Assembly: GCF_016616425.1 (NCBI RefSeq)
Contig: NZ_CP067101.1
Coordinates: forward strand, 2,232,001-2,296,000
Source of the DNA: Bradyrhizobium diazoefficiens
GTDB taxonomy: Bacteria > Pseudomonadota > Alphaproteobacteria > Rhizobiales > Xanthobacteraceae
Direction: 5' to 3'
Length of the DNA: 64,000 nucleotides
Shown here: positions 29,775 to 39,900 of the stretch, piece after piece
Position numbering within the stretch: position 1 is the stretch's first letter
How the letters are laid out: each line of letters opens with the position of its first letter
Position numbers and translations under genes: made by a program
The notes under the pieces: generated by a model
What the model was told of the DNA's origin: nothing
The model's input: the letters and a program-made list of their open reading frames with translations, nothing else
Database searches by the model: none

Positions 29775-30941
29775 ATGAAGATGATCGATATCCCGTTCAC
29801 AGGAATTGGACTGGGAAGAGGGGTGGCGCATGTCTCCGTGACGTCGGCTTCCGAAGTTGCGGAAACGCCGTTGAGCGAGGGCATGACGGTGTTCTGGCGC
29901 GCCGGCCAACCGATCGGCCATGTGCTGATGCATGAAGGCCAGATCACCGACGCCAGGATCGATCATATCGACGCCACCTTTCTGTCAGCCGTCGATTCCA
30001 AGATGCGAACCCCGACGAAAGCGAGGCTCTCGGCGAGCGTGGTGATCTGCACGCGCGACCGTCCGGACGAGCTGAGAAAATGCTTGTCGTCGTTGCCGCG
30101 GCAGACCCACCCTCCACGAGAAATCATTGTGGTGGACAACGCATCGCGCGATCGGCGGACGCGGGATGTCGCTTTGGCCGCGGCAGCGACCTATATTCGC
30201 GAAGATCGACCGGGTCTGGACATTGCGCGCAATGCCGGCGCGCTCCAAGCGACCGGAGATATTGTCGCCTATACGGACGACGATGTGCTGCTTCACCCGT
30301 GCTGGCTGGAGCAACTGACATGTGCGTTTGACTCTCCCCAGATCGGTGCGGTGACTGGGCTCGTGCTTCCCGCCGAGCTCGCGACCGAGGCGCAACGGCA
30401 TTTCGAGACCTATTGGGGATTTGGCAAAGGCTATCGCGAGCAGGATTACGATAGCGCGATCTTCCGATCGCATCGCGGTCAGGTCCTTCCCACGTGGGAT
30501 ATCGGCGCCGGAGCGAGCATGGCGTTCCGGCGCGAGGTGTTTCAGGCCGTCGGACTTTTTGATGAGCGCCTGGACGTCGGTCAAGCCGGCTGCTCGGGCG
30601 ACTCGGAGTACTGGTATCGATTGCTTGCGGCCGGCTATACGTGTCGTTACACCCCGGCGTCAGTCGCATTCCACTTTCACCGCAGGACGATGGATGGCCT
30701 GGCCAGCCAGATCTATCACTACATGCGCGGTCATGCGGCCGCACTCCTGGTGCAGTATGAGCGAACCGGAATCCGAGCGAACCGACGATTGGCCTACTAT
30801 CACAAGCCGCGTTGGTATCTCCATCGGCTGCTCCGGAAAGCGGTGGACGGAGAGAGCATTCGCGACCGCTTCCTGAAGGAAGAACTGACGGGGTATCTCG
30901 CGGGACTGCTATTCTATCATCGGCGAAGGCTGCAAAGATGA
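29775..30941 (+). CDS. Family 2 glycosyltransferase with N-terminal extension
   Basis: A 388-residue protein. The first 80 residues form a separate domain (with FWRAGQPIGHVLMHEG) before the GT2 core, which opens SVVICTRDRPDELRKCL and has VVDNASRD and YTDDDVLL as nucleotide and metal sites, then WDIGAGASMAF and SEYWYRLLAAGY. A basic, tyrosine-rich tail closes it. It starts six bases after galE and its stop overlaps the next start (ATGA at 30938), so translation is probably coupled. The donor sugar is unknown. The N-terminal extension also occurs in other GT2 subfamilies. Confidence 0.88.
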   Translation: MKMIDIPFTGIGLGRGVAHVSVTSASEVAETPLSEGMTVFWRAGQPIGHVLMHEGQITDARIDHIDATFLSAVDSKMRTPTKARLSASVVICTRDRPDELRKCLSSLPRQTHPPREIIVVDNASRDRRTRDVALAAAATYIREDRPGLDIARNAGALQATGDIVAYTDDDVLLHPCWLEQLTCAFDSPQIGAVTGLVLPAELATEAQRHFETYWGFGKGYREQDYDSAIFRSHRGQVLPTWDIGAGASMAFRREVFQAVGLFDERLDVGQAGCSGDSEYWYRLLAAGYTCRYTPASVAFHFHRRTMDGLASQIYHYMRGHAAALLVQYERTGIRANRRLAYYHKPRWYLHRLLRKAVDGESIRDRFLKEELTGYLAGLLFYHRRRLQR

Positions 30942-33868
30942 CGGCCTACCCGCGTACGTCGATCGTGATCGCCGCTCGTGATGCCGAGGACACGATCGCG
31001 GAAACGCTCGGCAGCCTGCTCGCGCAAGGCGTCTGCGCCTGGGAGGCTCTGGTCGTGGACGACGGCTCGAGCGATGCAACGGCCGCGATCGTTGCTGAAC
31101 ATGCAGCGCGCGATTCCCGCTTTCGGCTTCTGACCTGCGGCGGAGAGGGCGCTTCCAGTGCTCGCAACAAGGGGATCTCAAACGCAGCCGGCGACCGAAT
31201 ACTCTTCCTGGACAGTGACGATTGGATCGATCGATCGTTCCTCGCACGGATGAATGCTGCGCTGGATCTCGACCCGTCAGCTGTGGCCGCCTATTGCAAC
31301 GGTTGCCGGGTCATGCCTGATGGTGGCGTGACTCCGGTTCGGAGTGACCCATCCATCCAAGACAACGCATTTGAGCGTTTTGCCCGCAGGTGCGCCACGT
31401 TCATCCATGGCGTGCTTGTCCTAAAGAGCGCGGTCGCAAAAGTCGGTGGCTTTGAGACCAGCCTCCGCACGTGCGAGGATTGGGACCTATGGCAACGGAT
31501 CGCTCGCTGCGGCGGCAGGTGGCTCCATGTCGATGAGACATTGTGCTATTATCGAACGAGCGAACGTTCTCTAACACAAGACGTCAATCGCATGCTGGCC
31601 GACGCGCAGGTGGTCATTGCGCGCGGATTTTCCAGCGATGCTCGCGTCAACGAGCCGGCGCTCGCACATCGGACCGGAGCATCACTTGCAAACGGCAGCG
31701 CCGCAGCCGCGTACGCATATTTCGCGCTCTGGTGTGCCGGATTTGAATGCGGCCGCCGGAACGCCAGCGATCCATCACTGGAAACGCTCAGCGACATTCC
31801 CAAGACCCAGACGTCGGCGGACGAGATCACCGGCGTGCTGCTCGAGGCCGTCATGGTCGGGGCAAGAACGGTGCCTGCCAAGCTGGCGGAACGGTGGCCG
31901 CAATACGGAGACGGGATAACCCGCCTCATCCTGGCAATCGGTTGCGCGTGGAACGACCCGGCGGCGGGGCGAAAGTGCCAATACAGCTTTGAACGGAAAG
32001 TGCTCGACTATGACGACCTTTCGGCGCCCAGGGTCCTCACACTGACACTCGGCACGCGCGTTGACCTTCGCCATATCCGCGCTATCCGACCAATCGGGAC
32101 TGTTGATCGATTTTACGTCTATCTCTGCGATGGTTCGCGCATCCTGACGCTGGTCGATGTTGGTGTCCTCGGTATGGTCGGCAGCCGATTCTGGATCTCG
32201 TTGGCTGCCGATGGCTCCGTTCATCCGCAGGTCAGAGACCGGATCGGATGGCTGGTTCGGGCAAAGATCGCACTCCACAAGCGAACCGGACGGGTTCGCT
32301 CCTTCATGCGAGACGGCCAACATACTCACCGGGGACAGCTACGCGAGTTGGCCGCGCGGGCCTCATGTGAGGCACGGTCGCGAGCCATCTCAGGCATCGC
32401 CGCTTCCAGCAGTCCCGCGCAACGTCCCACAAAATCCCGAGACACCGCACGCAAGCAGTATTGGGAGGGGCTCTTCGAGCAAGAGGACCCCTGGAACTAC
32501 GGCTCGCTGTATGAACAGGAAAAGTACACGCGGCAGCTGGAGCTTCTGCCAGACGGACCAGTGAATCACGCGCTCGAGCTCGCGTGCGCAGAAGGGCACT
32601 TCACGCTCCAGTTGGCCCCCAAGGTCGGATGCCTGCGTGCGGCCGATATTTCGTCCAAGGCGCTCGATCGCGCTCGTGTCCGATGCAGCGGGCATCCGAA
32701 TATCGAATTCTCCCAACTGGATTTGTCCGTCGATCCTTTGCCGCGCGACATCGACTTGGTCGTCTGCTCCGAAGTCCTTTATTACCTTAATGACAAGGCG
32801 CAACTAGAATCGGTCGCGAAGCGACTGGTGCAGGCGCTGCGTCCTGGCGGTTACCTTGTGGCGGCCCATACCTTCGTGCTGAAGGACAACATGTCGCGAA
32901 CGGGGCTCGACTGGGAAAGTCCGTATGGGGCGGAGACGATCTCGCGGATTATCCGGAGCGTGCCCGGACTTGCTCTGGAGACATCGATCGAGACGGAGCT
33001 GTACCGTATCGATCGATTCAGGCGGCTACTTCCGGGCGAAGTGCCCCCTGACGCACAGGTGAAGTGCGCGGCTATCAACGCGCCGATTGAGGTCGAGGTT
33101 GCGCGGTCCATCGTGTGGGGTGGGGCCGTGGCGCGCCGGTCTGACGTCGCGCAATCCGAAAGACGCACGCACGCTCCGGTTCTGATGTACCACCGAATTG
33201 CGGCAGAAGGGCCAGGCGAACTGGCGCGGTACCGTTTATCTCCGGAGGCGTTCGGCCAACAGATGCTGTGGCTGCGCCGAAATGGCTACCACACGATCAA
33301 TTCGGATCAGCTCGCCTGGTTCGTGGCAAACGATCATCCGTTCGTCGGCAGGCCGGTGCTGATCACCTTCGACGATGGCTACGAAGATTTCGCGGAGTAT
33401 GGATGGCCGATTCTCCAGGCAAACGATTTCTCGGCAGAGGTGTTCGTTGCGACCGATTTCGCGGGAAAGCGCGCTGAATGGGATGCGCCGTTTGGGCCGC
33501 CCGCTTCGCTGCTTGGGCCGAACAGGATCGCCGCGCTCGCCGCCGAGGGCGTATCCTTTGGCAGTCATTTGGCGAGTCACCCGCGGGGCGAGCACCTTGC
33601 GACCCGGACTCTCGCCGAGGAATTGACGCGATCTCGCGCCCAGCTTGAGCTGTGGCTTGGACGACCGGTAACGTCACTTGCTGCACCCTTTGGCTCTACC
33701 GATCAGCGGCTTGAAATCCTCGCCGCCGAATGTGGTTACAAAACTCTGTTCAACACGGTCGGACGGGCCGCGACGCTGAAGGACAATCTGTTGGATTTGC
33801 CGCGAATTGAGGTCAAAGGCGATTTTACGTTGGACACATTCGCTCGTTGCCTGGAGCAGTACCAATGA
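30938..33868 (+). CDS. Three-domain GT2 / NodS-like methyltransferase / NodB-like polysaccharide deacetylase
   Basis: A 976-residue fusion. Residues 6-215 are a GT2 glycosyltransferase (VVDDGSSD at 39-46, DSDD at 92-95, CEDWDLW at 179-185). Residues 216-500 are a linker of unknown type. Residues 505-700 are a NodS-like SAM methyltransferase, with YWEGLFEQEDPWNYGSLYE at the start and the SAM loop ELACAEG (547-553). Residues 747-960 are a NodB-family deacetylase: LMYHRI (749-754), TFDDGY (810-815) with D812/D813, SHLASH with H877/H881, and AAPFG (915-919). All metal ligands are present. NodB removes an N-acetyl group and NodS methylates the free amine in Nod factor synthesis; here both chemistries are joined to a glycosyltransferase, suggesting an N-methylated aminosugar in the polymer. 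Start and stop both lie in ATGA overlaps. Confidence 0.9.
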   Translation: MTAYPRTSIVIAARDAEDTIAETLGSLLAQGVCAWEALVVDDGSSDATAAIVAEHAARDSRFRLLTCGGEGASSARNKGISNAAGDRILFLDSDDWIDRSFLARMNAALDLDPSAVAAYCNGCRVMPDGGVTPVRSDPSIQDNAFERFARRCATFIHGVLVLKSAVAKVGGFETSLRTCEDWDLWQRIARCGGRWLHVDETLCYYRTSERSLTQDVNRMLADAQVVIARGFSSDARVNEPALAHRTGASLANGSAAAAYAYFALWCAGFECGRRNASDPSLETLSDIPKTQTSADEITGVLLEAVMVGARTVPAKLAERWPQYGDGITRLILAIGCAWNDPAAGRKCQYSFERKVLDYDDLSAPRVLTLTLGTRVDLRHIRAIRPIGTVDRFYVYLCDGSRILTLVDVGVLGMVGSRFWISLAADGSVHPQVRDRIGWLVRAKIALHKRTGRVRSFMRDGQHTHRGQLRELAARASCEARSRAISGIAASSSPAQRPTKSRDTARKQYWEGLFEQEDPWNYGSLYEQEKYTRQLELLPDGPVNHALELACAEGHFTLQLAPKVGCLRAADISSKALDRARVRCSGHPNIEFSQLDLSVDPLPRDIDLVVCSEVLYYLNDKAQLESVAKRLVQALRPGGYLVAAHTFVLKDNMSRTGLDWESPYGAETISRIIRSVPGLALETSIETELYRIDRFRRLLPGEVPPDAQVKCAAINAPIEVEVARSIVWGGAVARRSDVAQSERRTHAPVLMYHRIAAEGPGELARYRLSPEAFGQQMLWLRRNGYHTINSDQLAWFVANDHPFVGRPVLITFDDGYEDFAEYGWPILQANDFSAEVFVATDFAGKRAEWDAPFGPPASLLGPNRIAALAAEGVSFGSHLASHPRGEHLATRTLAEELTRSRAQLELWLGRPVTSLAAPFGSTDQRLEILAAECGYKTLFNTVGRAATLKDNLLDLPRIEVKGDFTLDTFARCLEQYQ

Positions 33869-34860
33869 GCACTGTGGCACCCCTGGTCAGTGTGGTCATT
33901 CCCGCCTTCAACGCCGAGGCAACGATCGACGAGACGCTTCGCAGCGTGAGGTCCCAGTCGCATCGGGAGCTGGAAATCATAATCGTGGACGACGGCTCGA
34001 CCGACAATACGGTTGCAGTCGCCCGGCGGCATTTGGCCGAGGATTCCAGAATATCCGTGATAACACAGCAGAATGCAGGAGTGGCGGCCGCCCGGAATGC
34101 GGGCTGGCAGGCGGCGCGCGCAGACTTCGTCGCGTTCATTGATGCCGACGATCTCTGGACGCACGACAAGATTGAGCAACAGCTTCGGGTCTTGCTCGAT
34201 GGAGACAAGAGAACAGGCCTCGTCTATAGCTGGTACGATTGGATCGACGCTGACAGCTGCGTAAGTGCCAGGTCGGATCCCGTCTTCCATTCGGGCGAGG
34301 TGCTAGACTATCTCTGTCAGGGAAATTTCATCGGTAACGGCAGCTCGGCATTGGTTCGCCGGGAAGCCCTCACAGCTGCAAGAGGTTTCGAGAGCGGACT
34401 GCGGGCGTCGGGCGCCGAAGGCTGCGAAGATCTGCTGTTCTATTGCCGTGTCGCGGAAGCCTATCGCTTTGCGGTCGTACCGCAGTACCAGATCGGCTAT
34501 CGCTACCTTCCTAATAACATGTCAAGCAACATGCCTCGGATGTTCCGGTCGTGGATGCTGGTTGCCGATGAGATCATGACGCGGCATCCCGGACGCGGGC
34601 CGCTGCTCGAGCAAGGCTTCAGAAACTATGCACGTTGGCTGCTCCGGAGGGCTCTGACGGGCGGTCAGTGGTGGTACTTCGCTTCAATCGTTGGACTCCT
34701 GTGCAGACGGAATCCCTTGCTGGCGGTCAGGGTCTGTGTGCACGATGTGCCGCGGGATATCGTCTCCGAAGTCCGGTGGAAATGGCGACATCAACGCCGC
34801 AGGTCGGTTCGACACCGGCTTTCGTCGTTTGCCATCGGCGATCCAAATCAATCGCTATGA
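33865..34860 (+). CDS. Family 2 glycosyltransferase
   Basis: A 331-residue GT2 protein. SVVIPAFNAEATI opens the fold, VDDGSTDNT and FIDADDLW form the donor and metal site, and GCEDLLFYCR holds the general-base acidic residues. The C-terminal 80 residues are basic and hydrophobic, consistent with membrane association. It overlaps both neighbours by four bases (ATGA), so it should be made together with the three-domain protein and the transporter. It probably adds a sugar to the same repeat unit. Confidence 0.9.
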   Translation: MSTVAPLVSVVIPAFNAEATIDETLRSVRSQSHRELEIIIVDDGSTDNTVAVARRHLAEDSRISVITQQNAGVAAARNAGWQAARADFVAFIDADDLWTHDKIEQQLRVLLDGDKRTGLVYSWYDWIDADSCVSARSDPVFHSGEVLDYLCQGNFIGNGSSALVRREALTAARGFESGLRASGAEGCEDLLFYCRVAEAYRFAVVPQYQIGYRYLPNNMSSNMPRMFRSWMLVADEIMTRHPGRGPLLEQGFRNYARWLLRRALTGGQWWYFASIVGLLCRRNPLLAVRVCVHDVPRDIVSEVRWKWRHQRRRSVRHRLSSFAIGDPNQSL

Positions 34861-36734
34861 CAGAGAACGCAGGCAATGCAGGACCGAGAGCTGCTCGCCG
34901 CGCAGCGTTGGTCGAACTGTTCAAACTGCTCAAGCTTGCGCCGTTGCCCCGTTGGGTCACGCCAGTGCTGATTCTCGTTGGGTTCGCTGCCTCGTTGGCG
35001 GAGACGGTCGGAATCACCCTCGTGCTCCTGTTCTTCTATTTCGCTATGGGGCAGGTGGAGCTTGCGACCTCGACCAGCGGTCTGCTGGGCGAAGCGCTCC
35101 GGTATGCGGCGAACTGGTTTCACAGTTCGACAGAGACTGCTGTCATTCTGCTCTTTCTCATTGTTGCCCGGGGTGCTCTTTCCTTCGTCAATACACTTAT
35201 CAGTGCGCGTGTTGGAGAGAATATCAATGAAGTTGCGCGCAACCGCGTTCATCTGCAGTATCTGTCGACTTCGTATTCGTTTTTCCAGCGCCATGATGAA
35301 GCCTATCTCATGGAGGTACTGGGAACCGAGACCTGGGTGATCTCCGGCGCATACGCCAGCCTTACCCGCATTATCGTGAGCTCGTGTTCGATTTTTCTCT
35401 TCGCTTCCTTTCTGCTGGCGCTCTCGATCAAGATAACCGTTCTTGCCGTCGCGGCCTCAATGCTCGTATCGGCTGGATTGCGTCATCTTTCGTTGCCCAT
35501 CCAGCAGCTAGGAACCGGCGTAAAGCTGGTTCATCAAAGACTGGGTGAGCATATGCTGATGACGCTCCAGGGGATGCGCACGATCCGCGCATATGGCCAG
35601 GAGGAAAGTCACCAGACGCGCTTCGAGCAGGCATCGCGGCACGCCAGACAGGTTGCGCTGCAGCTTGCGCGCCTATCCGCCCTGATCTCGCCCCTGACGG
35701 AGGTGGGATATCTTATCGTTCTGTTTCTTGTCATCGCGTTTGCTGATTTATGGGGAATCGGCTTCGCGACGAGCCTGACCGCGGTCGCATTGCTCTATCG
35801 ATTGCAACCGCATATGCGAGATCTTGAGGGGAACCTGCTGTATATGGCGCAGATCGAGCCGCAGTTGAGGTCCATCAGACAGATGCTGGCGACGGACGAC
35901 AAGGAGTACCCGAACGACGGACACGTCCCGGTGGCCACGCTGAAGGACAGCATCTCATTTCGCAACGTGACGTTCCGCTATGATGCCGGCACCGAGCCTG
36001 CTCTTTTGGATGTTTCGTTTGACATTCCTGCGGGGAAGACCACTGCGCTCATCGGAGCCAGTGGAGCGGGCAAGACCACGATCGTAAATCTATTGTTGCG
36101 GCTCTATTCGGCCAGCGAGGGTGTCATACTGGTGGATGGGCGATCCGTCGAAGAAATTCGTCGAACCGATTGGCTCGGCATGCTCGCGATTGCAGGCCAG
36201 GATGTCGACCTGGTCGAAGGCACGGTGATCGACAACGTTCGAATGGCCAAGAGCGACGCCTCCGAGGAAGAGGTGCGGCAGGCGCTGCGGGTCGCGGGCA
36301 TTTCAGAAGTCGTCGAGGCCTTGCCCGACAAATACGGCACCTGGGTCGGACAGCATGGCCTTCGCTTCTCGGGCGGCCAGCGGCAGCGTCTTGGTCTTGC
36401 ACGCGCGATAGTGCGCAGTCCGAAGTTCCTCATTCTCGACGAGGCGATGAGCGCGCTCGATCTGACGCTGGAGGATAGCGTTCGATCTGCAATCCAGCGG
36501 CACTTCAAGGGTCGAACCCTGTTGCTCATAACGCACCGCCTGGAGTCTGTGCGCGATGCGGACCATGTGGTCTGCATTGAAAACGGTCGGGTTCTCGCGG
36601 AGGGGCCTCCGGCCAAGGTCCTGGCGAGTCGAGGGGCGTACGCAACGGGAACTTCGCGAGAGGATGTGCTCACATCTCGGATGCGGAATACGGTTCCCCA
36701 ATTGGAACCAACGTCGGCGCGCGCTCAGCCCTGA
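34857..36734 (+). CDS. ABC transporter, fused permease-ATPase (PglK/MsbA-like flippase)
   Basis: A 625-residue half-transporter: six membrane helices in residues 30-345, then an ATPase domain with Walker A GASGAGKTT (about 400-408), signature SGGQ (505-508) and Walker B LILDE (525-529). It would act as a homodimer. There is no C39 peptidase or other N-terminal domain. Its place at the end of a glycosyltransferase operon argues for flipping lipid-linked oligosaccharides (PglK-like). The RTX protein gene that follows 170 bases later raises the alternative of type I protein secretion, but no HlyD or TolC gene is near. Start ATG 34857 overlaps the previous stop. Confidence 0.87.
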   Translation: MTENAGNAGPRAARRAALVELFKLLKLAPLPRWVTPVLILVGFAASLAETVGITLVLLFFYFAMGQVELATSTSGLLGEALRYAANWFHSSTETAVILLFLIVARGALSFVNTLISARVGENINEVARNRVHLQYLSTSYSFFQRHDEAYLMEVLGTETWVISGAYASLTRIIVSSCSIFLFASFLLALSIKITVLAVAASMLVSAGLRHLSLPIQQLGTGVKLVHQRLGEHMLMTLQGMRTIRAYGQEESHQTRFEQASRHARQVALQLARLSALISPLTEVGYLIVLFLVIAFADLWGIGFATSLTAVALLYRLQPHMRDLEGNLLYMAQIEPQLRSIRQMLATDDKEYPNDGHVPVATLKDSISFRNVTFRYDAGTEPALLDVSFDIPAGKTTALIGASGAGKTTIVNLLLRLYSASEGVILVDGRSVEEIRRTDWLGMLAIAGQDVDLVEGTVIDNVRMAKSDASEEEVRQALRVAGISEVVEALPDKYGTWVGQHGLRFSGGQRQRLGLARAIVRSPKFLILDEAMSALDLTLEDSVRSAIQRHFKGRTLLLITHRLESVRDADHVVCIENGRVLAEGPPAKVLASRGAYATGTSREDVLTSRMRNTVPQLEPTSARAQP

Positions 36735-36903
36735 ATGTACCAAAGCACGGACTTCAGTTGAGCCGTAGCATTACGGTGTCTCCGCAGAAATCTCCGCCCA
36801 TCACTTGATTCTCGCGTCATGCGTCAAATTGTGTCTAACCGGTAAGGCTCTTTTGAACGCCCGCATAGTTGTGTGTCCCGTTAAAGGGAGCACGCAATCC
36901 ATC

Positions 36904-39900
36904 ATGACTATTATCAATGGTAGCGCTGGTGCTGACGTTCTGTTTGGCGGTACCGGAAATGATGTTCTGACCGGAGGGGCAAGCAGCGATACTTTCGTCA
37001 TCTCGAAGGGGTACGGCTCCGACATCATCACCGACTTTCAAGCGGGCAGCGGCGGCGATGCGCTGCGCGTGCAGAACTATGGCTTTGCGACGTTCGCCAA
37101 TTTCCTGGCCGCCGCGACGCAAGTGGGGGCCGATACGGTCGTAACTCTCTCATCGACCGAAACCCTTACCCTGCAGAATGTCACGCTTTCGGCCCTGGTT
37201 GCAGACAACGTCGTGCTGGATAATCCGCTGCCGACAGGCGGAACGGCATGGAACTGGGCGGGTACTGTCCCCACGGGCGGCACACTGACGACCGGCGCGA
37301 CAAATGACGGCATGGAGGCCGGCGGTACCGGCGTTACTCTGGTGGGCGGAGCGGGGGACGATACCTACTATGTTTATGACCACAACACGAAAGTTGTCGA
37401 ACAGGCAGGAGAGGGTGTCGATACCATCTGTGTCTGGAACATCAATGGATACAGCCTCGTCAATGCGCCCAACGTCGAGAACCTGATCCTGACGGATAGC
37501 GTTCCGTCTCCCGCCACCGGTAATGACCTCAACAACATCATTGTCGGCAATGCCGGCGACAACATGATCGACGGCGGGCGGGGCAACGATGTGCTGACCG
37601 GCGGGGCCGGTCATGACACCTTCGTGGTAACTGCAGGCAACGGCAACGACATCGTCACCGACTTTCAGGCGGGCGTCGGCGGGGACATCCTGCAACTCAA
37701 CAACACGGGCTTCAAGACGTTCGCCGACATTACGGCGGCCATGAAACAGGTCGGCACCGACCTCGTCCTGACGATCGGCAGTGGCGAAACCATAACCCTC
37801 GAAAACACCAGCCTTCAGAATCTCGCGGCCGCAAATGTCAACATCATCAGTCCCCTGACCGGACTGGTCCAGACCTTCAACGACGACTTCAACACGCTCT
37901 CCGCGGGCCAGGATCCGAGCCTGACCTGGCGCACAAGCTATGCCTGGAGCGGAGCCGCAGGGTACGGGCTGGCCGGCGAACAGGAAGTGTATGTCGATCC
38001 CAGCTTTTCCGGGCTACCGGCAACTCAGTCATCGACGGCGCTCGGGCTTAATCCGTTCTCGATCCAGGACGGCCACCTCGTGATCACGGCGCAGCCCTTG
38101 CCCACGAGTGCCACGCCTTATACCGGCAGCGCCATTTTCTCGTCGGGCATGATCTCGACCCAGAACAGCTTCACCCAGACCTACGGCTATTTCGAGATGA
38201 CGGCCACGCTGCCCAGCACGAGCGGCGCGTGGCCGGCATTTTGGTTGTTGCCGACCAAGGCCAATAACCTCAACACGGAAATCGATGTGCTCGAGGCCTT
38301 TGGCCAGGATGCCGACCAGGCTCATTGGGCCATTCACTCGCCATACGCGCCTGCGGCAGATGGTGGTTGGGCAAATACAGCCGACCTGACCGCTGGAGAA
38401 CACACGTTTGGTCTCGAATGGACGCCTTACCAACTGTCGTTTTTCGTAGATGGGAAGGAGGTCGCACAGCAGGCCACGCCCTCCGACATGAACACGGCGA
38501 TGTACATGATCGCCAACCTTGCGATGGGCGGCAGTTGGCCGGGCAATGCCGCTCCCGGGTCAACGGCGACGATGACCATCGATTCAATCAAGGCTTATGA
38601 GCTGCCGGAATACACGCTCGCGAACTACACCCTTCTCACGAGCGGCGCCTCGACCAATACCATCGCGGGAAGCGCGGCTGCGGATACACTGACCGGCACT
38701 TCCGGCAATGATCGCATCGGTGGTGCCGGAGGCGCCGATACCATGACCGGCGGCGCTGGCGACGACACCTATGTCGTGACCGATTCGGCCGCGAAGGTTG
38801 TCGAAGCCTATGGCGGCGGCGTCGATACGGTACTCTCTTCGGTGACGTACACGCTTCCCAGCTACGTCGAGAATCTGACGCTGGTCGGTTCGGCGGCCAT
38901 CAATGCCACAGGCAATATCCAGTCCAACAACATCATCGGAAATTCCGCGGCCAACGTCATCACTGGCGGGCTTGGCAATGATATCCTGACCGGCGGTGGC
39001 GGGGCGGATAGCTTCGTAATCAACTCTGGCGACGGCTCGGACATCATCACCGACTTTTCGCCGGGCTCGGGCGCCGGACACGACGTTGTCCAGTTGAACG
39101 GCTTTGCCTTCACGTCATTCGCCGATGTGCAGGCGGCGATGACCCAGGTCGGGAGCGACGTGTATCTGAAGTTGACGAGCCAGGACACCCTGGTGTTCCG
39201 CAACACGACGGTCTCAACGTTCTCCAGCGACGATTTCCAGTTGCCGGCAACGCTTCCCGTTGGCGGGACGATCACGTCCTGGATCAGCGGGAAAGCGAGC
39301 AGCCGCATGGTGTATGGCACCGCGGCGAACGACAAGCTCACGGCTGTGAATAGCGATGACACGCTGGTGGGAGGTAACGGCGACGACACTTACGTCATCG
39401 GCAGCGCGAACCAGAAAATAGTCGAGAATTCCGGCGCCGGCGTTGACAGCGTGGAGGCCTGGACATCGTACACGTTGCCGGCCAACGTCGAAAACCTGAC
39501 GCTGATGATGGGCGGGCTCGCCGGCGTCGGCAACCAGCTAGCCAACCGCATGGTCGGCTCGAGCGGGGACGACATTCTCGACGGCGCCGGCGGGAACGAC
39601 TGGCTCTCCGGAGGGGCCGGCAACGATACGTTCATTTACAATGCAGGCAGCGGCAGCGATACCATCGCGGATTTCCATGTCTTGACGAGCGCGACTGCCG
39701 AGCACGACAAGCTGATCCTGAAAGGTTACGATAGCAGCGCCTATTTGACCCATGTGAACGACGTATGGACCGTTCACTACGCGGGCGGAACAGATAACCT
39801 GCGCATTGCCGGCGTCACGAGCTTGGCGTCGGCCGACTATTCATTCGCTTCCGCGACGAATTCGCCGATTGCGATGGCGCCTATCGCCGTGCCGACGATT

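Noticed and set aside
30938..33868. Nod factor gene cluster
   Set aside because: NodB- and NodS-like domains are present, but no nodA, nodC, nodIJ or nod box; the first domain is an ordinary GT2 and all neighbours are polysaccharide genes.
34857..36734. Type I secretion ATPase for the RTX protein
   Set aside because: No HlyD or TolC partner and no N-terminal C39-like domain; translational coupling to glycosyltransferases favours a glycan flippase. Kept only as an alternative.
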